Shown: positions 15,256 to 25,231 of the stretch, piece after piece
Layout of the letters: each line of letters opens with the position of its first letter
Position numbering within the stretch: position 1 is the first letter of the stretch
Assembly (NCBI GenBank): GCA_003280895.1
Contig: QCDM01000012.1
Span: 1-38,883, forward strand
Direction: 5' to 3'
DNA: 38,883 nt
Source of the DNA: Prochlorococcus sp. AG-355-I20
Lineage (GTDB): Bacteria > Cyanobacteriota > Cyanobacteriia > PCC-6307 > Cyanobiaceae
The notes under the pieces: generated by a model
Seen by the model: only the letters and a program-made list of their open reading frames with translations
What the model was told of the DNA's origin: nothing
The model's database searches: none
Translations under genes and position numbers: made by a program

Positions 15256-16725
15256 ATGATCAAACTTTTTAATACTTTAAGCAAAAAAGTTGAGGTTTTT
15301 AAGCCTATTGATGATGTAGTAAAAATTTATTGTTGTGGGGTAACTGTTTATGATTTATGTCATCTTGGTCATGCCAGAAGTTATATCGCTTGGGATGTAT
15401 TGAGAAGATTTTTAATTTACAGTGATTTCAAAGTGAAGTATGTTCAAAATTTTACAGATATTGATGACAAGATCTTAAAAAGAGCGAAAGAAGAAAGCAG
15501 TTCAATGAAGGAAGTATCTGAAAAGAATATCATTGAATTTCATAAAGATATGGATTCTTTAGGGATAATGCGTCCGGATAGCATGCCAAGAGCAACGAAT
15601 CATATTTGCAATATCTGCTCCTTCATAACAATCCTTGAGGACAAAGGTTTTGCATACTCTAGGGATGGAGACGTTTATTATTCTGTTTTCAAAAATAAAA
15701 ATTATGGAAAGCTAAGTAATCAAAATTTACATGAACAAAATATCAATCAGCAAGGAAGAATGGTAAATGAGGAAAATAGTAAAAAACTTAATCCGCAAGA
15801 TTTTGCGCTATGGAAAAAAGCCAAAAATGATGAACCATTTTTTGATTCGCCATGGGGTAAAGGTAGGCCAGGATGGCATATTGAATGTTCGGCGATGGTT
15901 AAAGATGAATTAGGAGATACTATTGATATCCATTTAGGTGGTTCTGATTTAATTTTTCCTCATCATGAGAATGAAATCGCCCAATCAGAAGCAGCTAATG
16001 GCAAAAAGCTCGCGAACTATTGGTTACACAATGGGATGGTCAATGTAAATGGACAAAAAATGAGTAAATCCCTTAAAAATTTTAAAACTATCAGAGAGCT
16101 AATTAAGTCAGGTGTAAGCCCTATGACTTTGCGATATTTTGTTATGACTGTGAATTATAGAAAACCACTTGATTTTACTGAAGATGCTTTAAGGAGTGCT
16201 TCAGAAGCTTGGAAAAATATTAATGTAGCCCTTTCTTTTATGGAACTTACAAAAGGTGTTTTTAGATCTATTGATAAAGATGAATCTATCGAAGAAGAAT
16301 ATAAAGAGAAAATAAGTTTTGAATTATCTCAAAAAAAGCTTAAATTTTCTGAGGCCCTGGGAAATGACCTCAATACAGCAGGTGCTATTGCAATTATTTA
16401 CGATTTAGCGAAACCATTAAAAAACTTTTTAAATCAATTTCAAAGGGTTGAAGGTTTTAAAATAGACCAAAATAAAAAATTCTTTCTACTTGAGAATTTT
16501 AAAACTCTTGCAAAGTTGACTGAGGTACTTGGTCTTAAAAAAGAAGTTTTAGTAAAAGAAAGTAAAATAACAGAAGAAGAAATTTCATCTCTAATTAATG
16601 AAAGATTGAAAGCAAAAATGGAAAAGAATTATGCAAAGGCCGATGAAATAAGAAATTTGTTAAAAGAAAAAGGTATTGAACTTATTGATCAATCAAAGGA
16701 AATAACAACATGGATAAGGGTCTAA
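15256..16725 (+). CDS. cysS: Cysteinyl-tRNA synthetase
   Basis: This class I synthetase charges tRNA-Cys. The 489 residues include the zinc and HIGH region CCGVTVYDLCHLGHARSY, further zinc ligands in GWHIECSAM and HHENEIAQSE, and the KMSKS loop GQKMSKSLKNF. The C-terminal anticodon-binding helices follow. Length is normal and no motif is missing. It begins 24 bp after polA and probably belongs to the same transcript. Confidence 0.97.
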   Translation: MIKLFNTLSKKVEVFKPIDDVVKIYCCGVTVYDLCHLGHARSYIAWDVLRRFLIYSDFKVKYVQNFTDIDDKILKRAKEESSSMKEVSEKNIIEFHKDMDSLGIMRPDSMPRATNHICNICSFITILEDKGFAYSRDGDVYYSVFKNKNYGKLSNQNLHEQNINQQGRMVNEENSKKLNPQDFALWKKAKNDEPFFDSPWGKGRPGWHIECSAMVKDELGDTIDIHLGGSDLIFPHHENEIAQSEAANGKKLANYWLHNGMVNVNGQKMSKSLKNFKTIRELIKSGVSPMTLRYFVMTVNYRKPLDFTEDALRSASEAWKNINVALSFMELTKGVFRSIDKDESIEEEYKEKISFELSQKKLKFSEALGNDLNTAGAIAIIYDLAKPLKNFLNQFQRVEGFKIDQNKKFFLLENFKTLAKLTEVLGLKKEVLVKESKITEEEISSLINERLKAKMEKNYAKADEIRNLLKEKGIELIDQSKEITTWIRV

Positions 16726-16807
16726 ATTTTAAGAAAAAAACCAATTTGAAATTTTTGTTTTTTAAATACACCTTTAAATGGGAAGATATTAGAAATATCA
16801 GAGAAAA

Positions 16808-18037
16808 TTGAAATACATTACTGTGCTCGGTTCTACTGGTTCAATAGGGACTCAAACTCTCGAAATTGCTAGTGAGCAACCTGATAAGTTTAAAGCCGTA
16901 GCTCTTTCTGCAGGAAGAAATATTAATTTATTAACTGAACAAGTTAAAACACATAAACCAGAGGTAGTTGCAATTGAGGATGAAAGCCTTATAGAAGATT
17001 TAAAAGATAATATTTATAACTTAGATTTGGATGATTCTCCCTTGATTTTAGGTGGAAAGCAGGGGATTAACGCAGTTGCAGCATGGGATAAGGCAGATAC
17101 TGTGGTAACAGGGATAGTAGGCTGTGCAGGCTTAATTCCAACAATGTCAGCAATTAATGCGGGGAAAAATATTGCACTTGCTAACAAAGAAACTTTAATT
17201 GCGGCAGGACCAATTGTTATTCCTGCATTAAAGAAAAATAATAGTAGGCTTTTACCTGCAGATTCAGAACACTCTGCTATCTTTCAATGTTTACAAGGAT
17301 TACCTAATTATGAAAATGCAGATTTTTCAACAGGAGAGATGCCTAAAGGTTTAAAAGCCATACACTTAACAGCTTCTGGTGGTGCTTTCAGAGATTGGGC
17401 CGTTGAGGATTTAAAGCATGTCACAGTGGAAGATGCGACTTCACATCCTAATTGGGATATGGGAAAAAAAATAACTGTAGATTCTGCAACTCTTATGAAT
17501 AAAGGATTAGAAGTTATAGAAGCTCATTATTTATTTGGGACCTCTTACGAAAATATCGAAATAGTTATTCACCCTCAAAGTATTATTCATTCAATGATTG
17601 AGATGGAGGATTCTTCAGTATTAGCTCAATTAGGTTGGCCCGATATGAAGCTACCTATTTTATATGCGATGAGTTGGCCTGAAAGATTTAAAACAAATTG
17701 GAAAAGATTAAACCTAAGTAAAATTGGAAAATTAACTTTTAAAGAGCCAGACGAGTTTAAATATCCATGTATGGGACTTGCCTATGCCGCAGGAAAATCT
17801 TCTGGAACTATGCCTGCAGTCTTAAATGCTGCTAATGAAATGGCTGTTGAACAATTCCTAAAAGAAAAAATTTCTTTTCAAGAAATTCCAACGTTTATAA
17901 GTAAAGCTTGTGAATCACATATGAAGAATTTGAATTTGAGTCCAGAATTAGAAGATATTCTTGAAGTAGACAATTGGGCCAGACTTTTTGTTAAGCAAGA
18001 AATTAAAAAAGGGAAAAAATACGTAAGTATTGGATAA
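16808..18037 (+). CDS. dxr: 1-deoxy-D-xylulose 5-phosphate reductoisomerase
   Basis: Dxr converts DXP to MEP with NADPH, the committed step of the non-mevalonate isoprenoid pathway that feeds carotenoids, chlorophyll phytol and quinones. The start is TTG at 16808, because the NADPH-binding motif VLGSTGSIG begins only five residues later. Other motifs are [12 protein letters not shown], the metal-site region [13 protein letters not shown] and the active-site loop [21 protein letters not shown]. At 409 residues it has typical length. The ferredoxin-like gene follows after two bases. Confidence 0.96.
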   Translation: MKYITVLGSTGSIGTQTLEIASEQPDKFKAVALSAGRNINLLTEQVKTHKPEVVAIEDESLIEDLKDNIYNLDLDDSPLILGGKQGINAVAAWDKADTVVTGIVGCAGLIPTMSAINAGKNIALANKETLIAAGPIVIPALKKNNSRLLPADSEHSAIFQCLQGLPNYENADFSTGEMPKGLKAIHLTASGGAFRDWAVEDLKHVTVEDATSHPNWDMGKKITVDSATLMNKGLEVIEAHYLFGTSYENIEIVIHPQSIIHSMIEMEDSSVLAQLGWPDMKLPILYAMSWPERFKTNWKRLNLSKIGKLTFKEPDEFKYPCMGLAYAAGKSSGTMPAVLNAANEMAVEQFLKEKISFQEIPTFISKACESHMKNLNLSPELEDILEVDNWARLFVKQEIKKGKKYVSIG

Positions 18038-18039
18038 AA

Positions 18040-18384
18040 GTGAATATTAAAAAGCATCTTCTACTTTGCGCAACACCTACAAAACAGAAATGCTTTAAAG
18101 GCAATGAAGGACAAAAAACATGGGAATGTCTGAAAAAGACTTTAAAAAAATTTGAGAATGAGCCCTCTACAAAAAACGTTCATATATTAAGATCAAAAGC
18201 TGACTGTTTAAGGGTATGTAAGAACGGCCCAATTCTTCTTATTTGGCCTGATGGTATTTGGTATGAGAAAGTTTCTCCAGAAAAAATTTCAGAAATTTTT
18301 ACCTCACATATTATTAACGGTAAGCCAATAGAAAAATGGATTTTTAAAAAAACACCATTTTCAAATAGTCCTAGATACTCATAA
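18040..18384 (+). CDS. Thioredoxin-like 2Fe-2S ferredoxin family protein
   Basis: 114 residues from a GTG start two bases after the dxr stop. The pattern LLLCATPTKQKC (C10, C18) plus DCLRVCKNGP (C56, C60) matches thioredoxin-fold 2Fe-2S ferredoxins, in which the second pair is CxxxC. GPILLIWPDGIWY is also typical of that family. C30 is extra. It may carry electrons for a nearby pathway; IspG and IspH of the same isoprenoid route need electrons, but a link is only inferred from the dxr neighbour. It overlaps the convergent hydrolase gene by 14 bp. Confidence 0.8.
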   Translation: MNIKKHLLLCATPTKQKCFKGNEGQKTWECLKKTLKKFENEPSTKNVHILRSKADCLRVCKNGPILLIWPDGIWYEKVSPEKISEIFTSHIINGKPIEKWIFKKTPFSNSPRYS

Positions 18385-19456
18385 ACCAGTTCTTTACGAC
18401 TTCGTCTGACCAGCAGCCATTAATCGAATGAAAACCATTATGACCTCCTTTTTCAGTTATTAAAATAGTAAATTTATCAATAGATTCTTTTCTTAAATTC
18501 AAAGTATCCTTATAAGGAACCCAGGGATCATCCTTGGCATGAATAAAAAGCATTGGAGGTAATTTTTTTATTGAGTTTTGGATTCTAAATATTGGAGAAG
18601 CTTTAATATAATAATCCTCTAAAGAATTAAATCCCCAACTAGGAGCTGTAAATTTCTGATCAAATTCTCTTATACTTTTTAAATTTCTAATTTTTATTCT
18701 TAATTTCTCGTTATCAAGGAATTTGCCTTCATCATTAAATCCCTCCCATAACTGATTTTTTAAGCGGTGAAGTAACCATTTTTGGTAGATAGAATTTCTA
18801 GGTTTTTCAATACAGAGACTGCATGAAGATAAATCTAAAGGGGTACTCACGCAGGCAAGGCCATCTAAAAGTTTTTCTCCTTTGTTTTTATCGTAATCTA
18901 AGCAGGCATTTAAAAGAATTGTTCCGCCTAAAGATAATCCAACTCCGTAAATTGGAAGATTATTCATCTTAATGAGCTTTTTAAATTCTAAGTTAATGAA
19001 TTTTTTAAAATAATTAATTGCTGAAATAACATCACTGGAGCATCTAGCACAATAATTTCCTTTAGCTAAATATCTCGCAGAACCAGATCCTCTTAGATTT
19101 AATTTAAGAACTCCAAAACCATTATTTGCTAATTTCCTAGATATTCTTCTTAAACCAAACCGTTTAGTTGAGCCCCCTAAACCATGAGTAACGATTACAA
19201 AACCCCTAAGTGAGTTTAAGTTTTCAGGTAATTCTAAAAAACCTAAAAGATAATCACATTCAAATTTTTTAGAAAGAATTTTATTAATCGGAAAGAATAT
19301 TTTTTTATTTTTCTTTGATTTACCAAAATCAATAACAAAAGTATCTCTCAAAGTTTGTAAGTCGCCACCTATCCAAGGTAAGACTTCTCGAAATGGCTTA
19401 TTTTTTACGTAATCTGAAAAACTAAAAGATATGCTATTATTTTTCCCCAACTCCAA
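18371..19456 (-). CDS. Alpha/beta hydrolase, YheT/ABHD1-3 family
   Basis: The 361-residue protein has the YheT arrangement: oxyanion strand VTHGLGGS at about 90, nucleophile elbow GLSLGG with S175, acid HAKDDPWVP (D309 or D310) and catalytic GGHNGF with H339. Conserved LRGSGSA near 122-128 is also family-specific. Members hydrolyse esters or lipids, and the substrate in cyanobacteria is unknown. The start overlaps the 3' end of pntB by 20 bp on the same strand, suggesting it is read through from the pnt operon. No signal peptide. Confidence 0.87.
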   Translation of the reverse strand: MELGKNNSISFSFSDYVKNKPFREVLPWIGGDLQTLRDTFVIDFGKSKKNKKIFFPINKILSKKFECDYLLGFLELPENLNSLRGFVIVTHGLGGSTKRFGLRRISRKLANNGFGVLKLNLRGSGSARYLAKGNYCARCSSDVISAINYFKKFINLEFKKLIKMNNLPIYGVGLSLGGTILLNACLDYDKNKGEKLLDGLACVSTPLDLSSCSLCIEKPRNSIYQKWLLHRLKNQLWEGFNDEGKFLDNEKLRIKIRNLKSIREFDQKFTAPSWGFNSLEDYYIKASPIFRIQNSIKKLPPMLFIHAKDDPWVPYKDTLNLRKESIDKFTILITEKGGHNGFHSINGCWSDEVVKNWFMSI

Positions 19457-20876
19457 GATCCTTTAATTCTCCAATCAAATCATTCAGTACCTTTTTTGCA
19501 TCCCCAAAGACCATTGAGGTATTTGGCAGATCAAATAAATCATTTTTTATTCCGGAGTAACCTGCACTCATACCACGTTTAATTACAAATACCGTTCTTG
19601 CTTCCTGCACATCAAGAACTGGCATGCCATATAAAGGAGAAGAGCTATCATTTTTAGCTTGAGGATTAACCACATCATTTGCTCCTAAAACTAAAACAAC
19701 ATCAGTTGCTGGAAAATCAGGATTTACAACGTCCATCTCTTTAAGTTGTTCGTAAGGAACATCTGCTTCTGCTAAAAGTACATTCATATGTCCAGGCATC
19801 CTCCCTGCTACAGGATGAATTGCGTAAACAACTTCAATACCATTTTGCTCTAGTTTTTTTGTCACTTCCCTTAAAGTATGTTGAGCTTGAGCTACTGCCA
19901 GACCATAACCAGGAACAATGATTACCTTGTTGGCTGCCTCTAAAGTCAATGCGCATTCTTCAACACTGCAAGAAGTTATATTTGTATATTCTCCTGAACC
20001 AGAAGAGGCTGTACTTTGTGCCGATAAAGATCCTCCAAAAAGAACTGAGACCAATGATCTATTCATACCCTTGCACATTACTTGAGTAAGTATTAGACCT
20101 GCCGCTCCAACCATTGCGCCTGCTACTATCAAAAGCTGACTATCTACAACGAAACCTGCTGCTGCTGCTGCAATCCCTGAATAACTATTTAATAAAGATA
20201 TAACGACTGGCATATCAGCTCCACCAATTGGCAAAGTAACTCCAATACCTAATAAAGAAGAAACTATAACTAAAAGCCAAATAGAACTTGTATTGCCGTT
20301 TATCAAATCAAAAAAGGCAATCAAGGAAGCAACTGCAAAAACAATATTTACAAAATGTCTAAGTTTGCTCTGAGTCCATCCTGGAGTTGACAACCAACCC
20401 TGTAACTTTGCCATCGCCACAATTGAACCTGTGAAGGTAATGGCACCAACAAATATAGAAACAGATATTGAAACTTCGTTAATCAGTGACTTAAAAAAAT
20501 TAAGATTTTCTACACTATTAGAAATAGGGAAAATAGCTACTCCTAAGGCCACTAAGAGTGATGACATTCCTCCACAACCATTGAACAATGCCACTGTTTC
20601 AGGCATAGAGGTCATAGGTACTTTTTTTGCAAGAATTGCTCCGAATAAACTACCAATGCTTGATCCAATTATTATCCAAATCCAAGACTGAATAGCAATT
20701 CCAGAAGTGCCTAAATAATAAGAAAGTAATCCTACTACTGATAGCGACATTGCAAATGCAGCTAATCTATTGGCATCCCTTGCTGATTTGACTTTTGACA
20801 ATCCTTTTATTCCCAAAGCCAGTAAAAGTACTGCTAGAAGGTCAATAACGAATTTAATGATTACAGGTAGATTCAT
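19437..20876 (-). CDS. pntB: NAD(P) transhydrogenase subunit beta
   Basis: The proton-translocating transhydrogenase exchanges hydride between NADH and NADP+ across the membrane gradient. The 479-residue beta subunit has about nine membrane helices (residues 1-265) and a C-terminal NADP-binding domain (dIII) with VIIVPGYGLAVAQAQHTLRE, HPVAGRMPGHMNVLLAEA and VLVLGANDVVNP. These are the classic dIII signatures. It lies 8 bp after pntA2 on the same strand. It forms the third gene of the pntA1-pntA2-pntB operon. Confidence 0.97.
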   Translation of the reverse strand: MNLPVIIKFVIDLLAVLLLALGIKGLSKVKSARDANRLAAFAMSLSVVGLLSYYLGTSGIAIQSWIWIIIGSSIGSLFGAILAKKVPMTSMPETVALFNGCGGMSSLLVALGVAIFPISNSVENLNFFKSLINEVSISVSIFVGAITFTGSIVAMAKLQGWLSTPGWTQSKLRHFVNIVFAVASLIAFFDLINGNTSSIWLLVIVSSLLGIGVTLPIGGADMPVVISLLNSYSGIAAAAAGFVVDSQLLIVAGAMVGAAGLILTQVMCKGMNRSLVSVLFGGSLSAQSTASSGSGEYTNITSCSVEECALTLEAANKVIIVPGYGLAVAQAQHTLREVTKKLEQNGIEVVYAIHPVAGRMPGHMNVLLAEADVPYEQLKEMDVVNPDFPATDVVLVLGANDVVNPQAKNDSSSPLYGMPVLDVQEARTVFVIKRGMSAGYSGIKNDLFDLPNTSMVFGDAKKVLNDLIGELKDLGVGEK

Positions 20877-20884
20877 GTTAAAAA

Positions 20885-21178
20885 TTACTTCTTATTTGAT
20901 GGTTTACGACTAAACATCGCGAGCATTCGATCAGTTACAAAGAAACCTCCTACAACGTTGAAAAGAGCAAATCCAAGTGAAACTGAACCAATGATTAAAA
21001 GTGGTACGTTACCTTCTGCTTTTACAATTAAAGTCAAGGCTGCAAGCATTGTTATTCCTGAAATGGCATTTGCTCCACTCATTAGAGGTGTGTGAAGAGT
21101 AGGAGGAACTTTTCCAATTAACTCGAGACCTAATAAACTACCAAGTAAAAGAACCCAAAGAAGACTTATAAAAGACAT
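20885..21178 (-). CDS. pntA2: NAD(P) transhydrogenase subunit alpha, membrane part (PntA2/PntAB)
   Basis: 97 residues with three hydrophobic segments (LLWVLLLGSLLGLELIG, NAISGITMLAALTLIV and LLIIGSVSLGFALFNVVGGF) and the motif VPPTLHTPLMSGANAISG found in the dII part of the alpha subunit. In cyanobacteria alpha is split in two, and this is the membrane piece. It sits between pntA1 (12 bp) and pntB (8 bp). Confidence 0.95.
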   Translation of the reverse strand: MSFISLLWVLLLGSLLGLELIGKVPPTLHTPLMSGANAISGITMLAALTLIVKAEGNVPLLIIGSVSLGFALFNVVGGFFVTDRMLAMFSRKPSNKK

Positions 21179-21190
21179 AATTTTAAAACC

Positions 21191-22321
21191 TCAATTTTCA
21201 AAAACTTTATTTTGAAGAACAACTCCTTCATCGCTTAATAAACATCCAGAAATGAGTTCATCCTCTTTATCTAATTTAATTACACCATCTTTTATAAATG
21301 GTGTAATTAAAGATGTTAAGTTCTTAGCATAAAGTGAACTTGCATCATAAGGAACTGAAGAGGGTAATTCGCCCGCACCTATAAGTTTTACACCATCTTT
21401 GATAATAGTTTCATTAGATTTTGTTCCTTCGCAGTTCCCTCCCTGAGAAACTGCTAAATCAATAACTACTGCTCCAGGCCTCATTTTTTCAATCATAGGT
21501 GAGTCTATTAAAACAGGGGCCTTTTTACCTAGAACTTGCGCAGTACAAATAGCAACATCAGCTTCAGATAAATATTTAGTTAAAGTTGCCTTCTGTTTTG
21601 AGAGGAATTCTGGTGTTACAGCTTTTGCATAACCTCCTGCCTCTCCAGGGTTTTTCTCAACTTCAGGAAGTTCTATAAATCTTGCTCCCAGGGACTCTAC
21701 TTGTTCTTTAACAGCAGGTCTAATATCAGATACAAATACTATTGCTCCTAGTCTTTTCGCCGTAGCAACTGCCTGTAATCCTGCAACACCTCCACCAAGA
21801 ACCACTACTTTTGCAGGTTGGACTGTCCCTGCTGCAGTCATGAGCATTGGAAAATATCTATCTAACTCACTTGCAGCCAAAAGAACTGCTTTATATCCAG
21901 CAATATTGGCCTGTGAAGAAAGAACATCAGAAGATTGAGCTCTACTAATTCTCGGAAGCAACTCTAGTGATAAAGCTGAAATCTTATTACTATTTATAAT
22001 CCTAAGAAGATCCTTATTACCATATGGGTTAAGAAGACCAAGAAGGACAGCGCCTTTCTTTAACTTAGTTAAATTATCCTCTGAGGGAGTTTGAACACAA
22101 AATATTAAGTCAGCTTCACCCCAAATTTTTTGATCTAAGTTGTTTATTATTGTTCCGCCTGATTCTTTATATGATAAGTCACTAAATCCTGATAATTTTC
22201 CTGCTGAACTTTCAATATAAACATCACATCCAAGGCTTTTTAATTTCTTTACCGCTTCTGGTGTAGCTGAAACTCTCCTTTCACCAGAGCTTGTTTCGGA
22301 AGGAATAAGTATCTTTGTCAA
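21191..22321 (-). CDS. pntA1: NAD(P) transhydrogenase subunit alpha, NAD-binding part (PntA1/PntAA)
   Basis: 376 residues forming the soluble NAD(H)-binding dI domain. Motifs include KILIPSETSSGERRVSATPE at the N-terminus, the Rossmann VVVLGGGVAGLQAVATAKRLGA near residue 173 and the mobile loop ending GGYAKAVTPEF. Related to alanine dehydrogenase, but the two adjacent pnt genes settle the identity. It is the first gene of the operon; the 128 bp before its start should hold the promoter, divergent from the 192-residue gene at 22450. Confidence 0.96.
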   Translation of the reverse strand: MTKILIPSETSSGERRVSATPEAVKKLKSLGCDVYIESSAGKLSGFSDLSYKESGGTIINNLDQKIWGEADLIFCVQTPSEDNLTKLKKGAVLLGLLNPYGNKDLLRIINSNKISALSLELLPRISRAQSSDVLSSQANIAGYKAVLLAASELDRYFPMLMTAAGTVQPAKVVVLGGGVAGLQAVATAKRLGAIVFVSDIRPAVKEQVESLGARFIELPEVEKNPGEAGGYAKAVTPEFLSKQKATLTKYLSEADVAICTAQVLGKKAPVLIDSPMIEKMRPGAVVIDLAVSQGGNCEGTKSNETIIKDGVKLIGAGELPSSVPYDASSLYAKNLTSLITPFIKDGVIKLDKEDELISGCLLSDEGVVLQNKVFEN

Positions 22322-22449
22322 TTTATTTATTTTTTTAACATACTAAATATAAATTGAAGAAAGTCAAAAGTCTTGGATTTTTGTTAAAAATATATTTTCT
22401 TTTCTACAAAAAATAGCTATCTAGAATATATAAGTACTAAATAATCCCA

Positions 22450-23028
22450 ATGAGTATAAAAGCAATCGAATGTCCTGATGGAGTGTGCCACAGTCATCAT
22501 GGTGGTCATGCTGTTCCAAGGCAAGCTATGCAGAAAAATCTAGAAAAGCACGGTAAAGACTGGTGCGAGAAATTAGCAGAGAGAATTTATGAAATGTCAG
22601 TTGATACTTATTCACAGACAGTCATGCCCAGTCTCCACTCGGCAGGTTGGCAAAGAAGACATTTAGATTGGGAATTTAAGCTGGCAGAAAATGATTCTGA
22701 ACCTGATGAAGCTCTTGTTGAAGGAATTATTAATGCCACAGAAAGCTTTCTAAGGAGTAGTGAGGTTCATCGATTATTTATTCAAGAATTAGTCCAGGGC
22801 ACATTCGAGGAAGCAAATGATAAAAAAATAATTTCTAAAGCAATAAAATCTATCATTGAAGAAGAAATTGTTAGTTCACTAAGAGAAAAGAAAGAAGCTC
22901 TTTTGAAGAAAATATCCGCAAAATTAATATCAGAAGAAAAAGTTAGCGAGGAACTTGCAATAAATTCAGCCAAAGAGGGTTTTGAGGAAGTGGAAAGATT
23001 ACTTGCAAATCACAGCGAGGCTGTTTAA
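22450..23028 (+). CDS. Protein with His/Cys-rich N-terminus, unknown function
   Basis: 192 soluble residues. The first 25 include ECPDGVCHSHHGGHAVPRQA with two Cys and five His, a plausible metal-binding patch. The remainder is helical and charged, with WCEKLAERIYEMSVDTYSQT and an Asp/Glu/Lys-rich coiled region at 120-190. I do not recognise a named family; the sequence looks conserved rather than random. It diverges from pntA1. It could be a metal chaperone or assembly factor, but nothing beyond the His/Cys pattern supports that. Confidence 0.7.
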   Translation: MSIKAIECPDGVCHSHHGGHAVPRQAMQKNLEKHGKDWCEKLAERIYEMSVDTYSQTVMPSLHSAGWQRRHLDWEFKLAENDSEPDEALVEGIINATESFLRSSEVHRLFIQELVQGTFEEANDKKIISKAIKSIIEEEIVSSLREKKEALLKKISAKLISEEKVSEELAINSAKEGFEEVERLLANHSEAV

Positions 23029-23182
23029 CTCTGATTTTTTATATTTTCTTTATAATTCACCCAAAAACTGGCCCAAATATAAATTAAAGATTAAATTATT
23101 GTTTGGAAGTACGAAGTTGTAACTTATTAGACAATATAGAGGTTGTTTGATGTGTTTATCTATATAAAACTTAAATCTTTCG

Positions 23183-23407
23183 ATGGACAATTTCATTAGA
23201 AAAAGGATCGACATAGCGACCTGTTGGGCAACCAATAGAATTTCTGCAATGGATACTTTAGAAAGGTATGAAGACAGTTATGCAATCGCAGAAGAATTTA
23301 GAGAGTGGATATTACATATTGGAGAAAAGAACGAAAATTTAAAAGATTCTGTTTTAAACTTCCCAAAGGAATTAAAAAAGTTATTAGATCAAAAAGTCAA
23401 CGATTAA
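23183..23407 (+). CDS. Small soluble protein, unknown function
   Basis: 74 residues starting MDNFIRKRIDIATCWATNRI and continuing with a helical DTLERYEDSYAIAEEFREWI segment. Conserved-looking aromatic and acidic residues give an all-helical prediction. No membrane segment, no known motif. It stands alone, 154 bp after the previous gene and 79 bp before the thioredoxin reductase. Confidence 0.6.
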   Translation: MDNFIRKRIDIATCWATNRISAMDTLERYEDSYAIAEEFREWILHIGEKNENLKDSVLNFPKELKKLLDQKVND

Positions 23408-23486
23408 GTAATAAATCTATCGAGTGAAATCCGCCCTACATTATTTGGGTTAGTTTATTATTATTAATATTGAAATTAGCAAATAA

Positions 23487-24863
23487 ATGGAAAATAAGGA
23501 GAAGACTTCAAACGTAGAAAATGTTGTAATTATAGGTTCGGGACCTGCAGGTTACACCGCTGCAATATATGCCGCACGAGCAAATCTTCAACCATTACTC
23601 GTAACAGGATTTAATTCTGGTGGAATTCCTGGTGGGCAATTAATGACTACAACATTTGTTGAAAATTATCCAGGTTTCCCAGATGGAGTACTGGGTCCTA
23701 AATTGATGGATCTAATGAAGGCTCAAGCAGAAAGATGGGGCACTAATTTATGCGAAAGTGATGTTGTCTCAATTAATACCGATTCACATCCCTTTGAATT
23801 AAAAACTTTAGAAGGAACTATAAAATCTAACTCAATTATTATTGCAACTGGAGCAAGTGCAAATAGATTAGGCGTAATTAATGAAGATAAATTCTGGAGT
23901 AAAGGAATAAGTGCTTGTGCAATATGTGATGGAGCCACCCCACAATTTAGAGATGAAGAATTAGCTGTTATTGGAGGGGGCGACTCTGCATGTGAAGAAG
24001 CAGCATATCTCACAAAGTATGGAAGCAAAGTGCATTTGATTGTTCGATCAGAAAAATTAAGGGCTAGCGCAGCAATGGTTGACAGAGTAAAAGCTAATCC
24101 AAAGATAGAAATTCATTGGAATACAAAAGTTGATAAAGCGGATGGTACTGACTGGCTTGAGAGAATAGAAACTATTCACTCGCAAGAAGGTAAAGGGGAA
24201 ATCAATATAAAAGGTCTTTTTTACGCGATAGGGCACACACCTAATACGGGATTCTTGGGCAACAAAATTGATTTAGATAATAAAGGATATATTGCCTGCA
24301 AATCAGGAAGGCCAGAAACATCTATTGAAGGCATCTTCGCTGCAGGTGATGTTGTTGATTCTGAGTGGAGACAAGGAGTTACCGCTGCAGGAACAGGATG
24401 CATGGCAGCATTAGCTACTGAAAGATGGCTAGCCGAGAAAAACTTAGCAAAAACTATTGTCAGAGAAACACCAGAACCAGAAAAAAAGCTTAATTCATCA
24501 GATTTTGATGAAGAAGAAGTTAATGAAGAGACTTTCGATTCAAATTCTGAATGGCAAAAAGGCAGTTATGCATTAAGGAAACTTTATCACGAGAGTAAAA
24601 AACCTATCTTAGTAATTTTTAGTTCCCCTAGCTGCGGTCCATGTCATGTTTTGAAACCTCAGTTAAAAAGAGTAATTAAAGAACTTGATGGTGCAGTTCT
24701 TGGCGTTGAAATAGATATTGATAAAGATCAAGATATTGCAAAACAAGCTGGTATTAATGGCACTCCAACAGTTCAACTTTTTAAAGAAAAATTATTAAAA
24801 AAGCAATGGCAAGGTGTTAAACAAAGAAGTGAGTTTAAAGAAGCGATAAAAAATATTATCTAA
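23487..24863 (+). CDS. ntrC-type trxB: NADPH-thioredoxin reductase with fused thioredoxin domain (NTRC)
   Basis: At 458 residues this is longer than the usual 310-residue TrxB because a thioredoxin domain is fused at the C-terminus. The reductase part has FAD motif IIGSGPAGYTAAIYAARA (about 11-28), redox centre CAICDG (C144, C147), NADPH motif GGGDSACEEA and FAD motif GIFAAGDV. The thioredoxin part has active site SCGPC (C383, C386) and cis-proline loop GTPTVQLF. NTRC of plants and cyanobacteria reduces 2-Cys peroxiredoxin and tunes chlorophyll and starch metabolism. A Glu/Asp-rich linker (about 330-355) joins the halves. The symbol should not be confused with the nitrogen regulator. Confidence 0.93.
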   Translation: MENKEKTSNVENVVIIGSGPAGYTAAIYAARANLQPLLVTGFNSGGIPGGQLMTTTFVENYPGFPDGVLGPKLMDLMKAQAERWGTNLCESDVVSINTDSHPFELKTLEGTIKSNSIIIATGASANRLGVINEDKFWSKGISACAICDGATPQFRDEELAVIGGGDSACEEAAYLTKYGSKVHLIVRSEKLRASAAMVDRVKANPKIEIHWNTKVDKADGTDWLERIETIHSQEGKGEINIKGLFYAIGHTPNTGFLGNKIDLDNKGYIACKSGRPETSIEGIFAAGDVVDSEWRQGVTAAGTGCMAALATERWLAEKNLAKTIVRETPEPEKKLNSSDFDEEEVNEETFDSNSEWQKGSYALRKLYHESKKPILVIFSSPSCGPCHVLKPQLKRVIKELDGAVLGVEIDIDKDQDIAKQAGINGTPTVQLFKEKLLKKQWQGVKQRSEFKEAIKNII

Positions 24864-24872
24864 AGTAACTTT

Positions 24873-25139
24873 TTATTTATTATTTCTCTTGGGATTATTT
24901 TTATTAGTAGTAGGTCTAGCATTGCCTGCATTCCTCTCTCTATAAGTTATCCTCCCTCTAGAAAGATCATAAGGACTTATCTCAACTAAAACTTTATCTC
25001 CAGCTAATAATTTAATTCTAAATTTAGTCAATTTACCTGCAGCTCTACATAAACATTTATGTCCTTCAGGTTGTTCTAAGGTAACCAAATAAAATCCATT
25101 CCCCTGCTCTTTTTCTATTACACCTGAAGTTTCAATCAT
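24873..25139 (-). CDS. infA: Translation initiation factor IF-1
   Basis: 88 residues with the OB fold of IF-1: MIETSGVIEKEQGNGFYLVT, GHKCLCRAAGKLTKFRIKLLAGDKV and VEISPYDLSRGRITYR. The core is normal length. A basic Asn/Lys-rich tail of about 18 residues (NARPTTNKNNPKRNNK) extends it. It converges with the NTRC gene, 9 bp apart. Confidence 0.93.
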   Translation of the reverse strand: MIETSGVIEKEQGNGFYLVTLEQPEGHKCLCRAAGKLTKFRIKLLAGDKVLVEISPYDLSRGRITYRERNAGNARPTTNKNNPKRNNK

Positions 25140-25231
25140 TAATTAATCATTTACTAAGTACATATTATCAGAAAAAGATTGGCCAAAATTGATTTAAAAA
25201 AAATTACATACGTAAAAATATGCAATTCAAT

